Position numbers and translations under genes: made by a program | Part shown: positions 13,167-14,985 of the stretch, piece by piece | How the letters are laid out: each line of letters begins with the position of its first letter | How positions within the stretch are numbered: position 1 is the stretch's first letter | Notes under the pieces: generated by a model | Told to the model about the DNA's origin: nothing | Seen by the model: the letters and a program-made list of their open reading frames with translations, nothing else | Databases searched by the model: none | NCBI GenBank assembly: GCA_046715095.1 | Contig: JBKJZQ010000033.1 | Span: 1 to 14,985 of the forward strand | DNA from: WHTI01 sp046715095 | GTDB taxonomy: Bacteria > Actinomycetota > CADDZG01 > WHSQ01 | DNA: 14,985 nt | Reading direction: 5' to 3'

Positions 13167-14985
13167 CTAGGGGTTCACCCAGATCCTTACGGTCGAGTCG
13201 TCGCGCGCGCTCGAGCCTCCGGGCGGGTCCTGCATCCACACCAGGCCGCTGTTCTCCTTGGCGTCGTGTCTGTCGTCCTCCTTGGCCACGACTACGTCCA
13301 CATCGAACCCCTCGTCCTCGAGACGCTCGAAGGCATCGTCTTCGGACTTGCCCACGACATCGGGAACGTCCGAATGGCCCTCTTCTCGCTTCTCGTCCTT
13401 GGTCTTGAGGTCCTCGGGAACCTCGCACGGGTTGTCGGGGGCCGTGCCCTCGATGAACGTTCCGGTGACCGAGAACTCGGTTGAAGTCTTGTTCGTGGCC
13501 AGACAACCGGTGCGCGAATCGATCTGCGCGGTGGTCGTCCCGCCCGGATTGGTGAAGCTGGCGACGTCGTAGCCGGCCAGCGCCCTCGCCATGTAGGCGC
13601 CCCAGATCTCGGCCGGCCACGAACCGCCCGTAACCTGGATCCTTGTCGGTCGACATCCGGTCTCGCTTACGCAAGACGTGGTCATCTCGATCGCTCCCTC
13701 GGGGTACCCGACCCAGACCGCGGTGGCAAGGTTGGGTGCGTAGCCTGCGAACCACGCGTCCCTGTAAGCCTGAGCGGTGCCCGTCTTTCCCGCGACGGGA
13801 CGACCGGCGGCGCCGGCCGCCGTGCCGGTCCCTCGGGCAACGACCTGCTCCAGGGCGGTGGTAGTGAGGTAGGCGACCGCGGGGTCCATGACCTGTTCGG
13901 GCTCGGAGTTGTCCTCGTAGAGGACCTTGCCGTCGGCGTCGACGATCTTCGTGATGGCGACCGGGTCATGTTGCATGCCGTTCGCCGCGAAAGTCGCGAA
14001 CGCGTCCGCCATGCCGAGGGGGTTGACTTCGTCCGATCCTAGGACGGCGGAAGCAACTGCCGGCAACGGGGTCCGGATCCCCATGTCGGCGGCGAGCTCG
14101 ACCACGGCCGGAGGCCCGACCGCGATCATCACCTGGGCGAACACGACGTTGACGGAGTTGACCGTGGCCTCGAGGAGGGGGAGCCGTCCGGCGAAGGACT
14201 CACCCGCGTAGTTGCACACGTTCCAGTCACCGCCGGCGTTGGCACCGGGGAAGACCATGCACGCCTGGGAGTCGAACGTATTGGACAACGACATACCGTC
14301 GGCCAGCGCAGCCGCCAAAGCGAAGGGCTTGAACGCAGAGCCGGCCTGGCGCCCGGTTCCCGGCGCCTTCTTCACCCAGACCCCGTCGATCTTCTCGCGC
14401 CCTAGATCGGGTTCCGCCTGGATAGCGAGATTGAACTTGGCGAAGGGGTCCTCCTTCCCCTTGGCGAACCAGTCGCGTCCGCCGACCATCGCTTTGACGT
14501 GTCCCGTGTCCGGTTCGATCGTCACGAGCGATGCGTGAGGGTCGGAGGCCTCGTACAGCACCTCGGCAACGGTTTCTTCGGCGGCGCGCTGCATCTCGAG
14601 GTCGACCGTGGTGTAGATCTTGAGGCCCCCGGTGTAGAGGAGGTCCTCGCGCGCCTTCCGGTTCTTGCCGAGATCCTTGAAACGGGGGTCGTACTGGATC
14701 AGGCGCTTGACGTAGTCGACGAAGTAAGGCGCCTCGTACTCGCCTTCGGGCGCTCGCTCGAGCTTGATCTTGCTGTTCCGCGCTTGTTCCGCGTGATCCG
14801 AGTCGGCGTAGCCCAGCTCCTCCATCTTCGCCAGCACGAGGTTGCGACGTGCAGTGGCGACCTTCTTGCGCTCGAATGGGTTGTAAGCACCGGGGGAGTG
14901 GATGACACCGGCGAGGAGCGCTGACTGCGCGAGGCTCATCTTCTTCGCCGGCTTGTTGAAGAACGCGAACGATGCGGCCTGGATC
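13167..14985 (-). CDS. Class A penicillin-binding protein with PASTA domain (N-terminus outside window)
   Basis: This bifunctional peptidoglycan synthase polymerises glycan and cross-links peptides at the outer face of the membrane. About 605 residues are visible; the frame is still open at the window edge, so the N-terminal membrane anchor and the first part of the GT51 transglycosylase domain are missing. The visible GT51 end has F-F-N-K-P-A-K-K-M-S-L-A-Q-S-A-L-L-A-G. The transpeptidase has S-A-F-K with the nucleophilic Ser at 14339-14337, S-V-N at 14156-14148 and K-T-G at 13787-13779, so all three active-site motifs are intact. The last 68 residues (13373-13170) form one PASTA domain, D-V-P-D-V-V-G-K-S to I-W-V-N-P, of the kind that binds muropeptides or beta-lactams. 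It resembles actinobacterial PonA-type proteins. The LysM/SLT gene follows 86 bases downstream on the same strand. Confidence 0.95.
   Translation of the reverse strand, partial: IQAASFAFFNKPAKKMSLAQSALLAGVIHSPGAYNPFERKKVATARRNLVLAKMEELGYADSDHAEQARNSKIKLERAPEGEYEAPYFVDYVKRLIQYDPRFKDLGKNRKAREDLLYTGGLKIYTTVDLEMQRAAEETVAEVLYEASDPHASLVTIEPDTGHVKAMVGGRDWFAKGKEDPFAKFNLAIQAEPDLGREKIDGVWVKKAPGTGRQAGSAFKPFALAAALADGMSLSNTFDSQACMVFPGANAGGDWNVCNYAGESFAGRLPLLEATVNSVNVVFAQVMIAVGPPAVVELAADMGIRTPLPAVASAVLGSDEVNPLGMADAFATFAANGMQHDPVAITKIVDADGKVLYEDNSEPEQVMDPAVAYLTTTALEQVVARGTGTAAGAAGRPVAGKTGTAQAYRDAWFAGYAPNLATAVWVGYPEGAIEMTTSCVSETGCRPTRIQVTGGSWPAEIWGAYMARALAGYDVASFTNPGGTTTAQIDSRTGCLATNKTSTEFSVTGTFIEGTAPDNPCEVPEDLKTKDEKREEGHSDVPDVVGKSEDDAFERLEDEGFDVDVVVAKEDDRHDAKENSGLVWMQDPPGGSSARDDSTVRIWVNP

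Noticed and set aside
12181..13170. 329-codon plus-strand frame opposite the LysM/SLT gene
   Set aside because: It is antisense to a gene with a signal peptide, two LysM domains and an SLT active site. The composition is typical of a GC-rich shadow frame.
13081..13755. N-terminal extension of the LysM/SLT frame into the PBP gene
   Set aside because: The region codes for the PBP in another frame on the same strand. The ATG at 13080 has a good binding site and is followed by a clear signal peptide.
1..14985. CRISPR arrays, insertion sequences, prophage or defence genes
   Set aside because: None are seen. Apart from short gaps, the whole window is accounted for by housekeeping genes with consistent composition.

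Overview
The window is GC-rich, densely packed bacterial chromosome and carries housekeeping genes only. I see no transposase, integrase, phage gene, tRNA, rRNA or CRISPR array. Gene order and protein features point to Actinomycetota: a DUF1844 gene divergent from infC, then infC-rpmI-rplT, a SpoU-type rRNA methyltransferase, a sensorless histidine kinase, pheS-pheT, an arginine gene, a 3-methyladenine DNA glycosylase, and a PASTA-tailed class A PBP. The arginine and histidine neighbourhoods are more reduced than in Streptomyces or Mycobacterium, so a deep-branching actinobacterial lineage is plausible, but I cannot place it below phylum.

Layout. (1) Positions 1-3603, plus strand: a riboflavin operon, with the ribD 3' end, ribE (riboflavin synthase), ribBA (bifunctional) and ribH (lumazine synthase), closed by hisG. 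Genes overlap or lie a few bases apart, except for a 65-base gap with a hairpin before ribH. (2) Positions 3604-3683: a convergent junction. (3) Positions 3684-4232, minus strand: a DUF1844 protein with a Pro/Ala-rich linker. (4) Positions 4233-4477: a divergent regulatory region. It appears to hold overlapping -10 elements on the two strands and a structured infC leader. In that leader one segment can pair with either of two identical 10-mers, giving a terminator-like hairpin or an alternative helix. (5) Positions 4478-12229, plus strand: infC (with an ATC start), rpmI, rplT, rRNA methyltransferase (apparent CTG start), histidine kinase, pheS, pheT, argF, mpg. Many junctions are translationally coupled (CTGA, ATGA, GTGA overlaps). 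(6) Positions 12238-14985, minus strand: a secreted LysM/transglycosylase-SLT protein downstream of a class A penicillin-binding protein that runs off the window edge.

How the parts work together. The rib genes convert GTP and ribulose 5-phosphate to riboflavin. The central block groups translation functions: initiation factor, two 50S proteins, rRNA modification and phenylalanyl-tRNA charging. argF and mpg are attached to its end. The minus-strand pair builds (PBP) and cleaves (lytic transglycosylase) peptidoglycan.

No exotic new system is visible. The least explained parts are the infC leader with its mutually exclusive hairpins, the shared divergent promoter with an apparently leaderless DUF1844 gene, and the orphan histidine kinase embedded in a translation operon.
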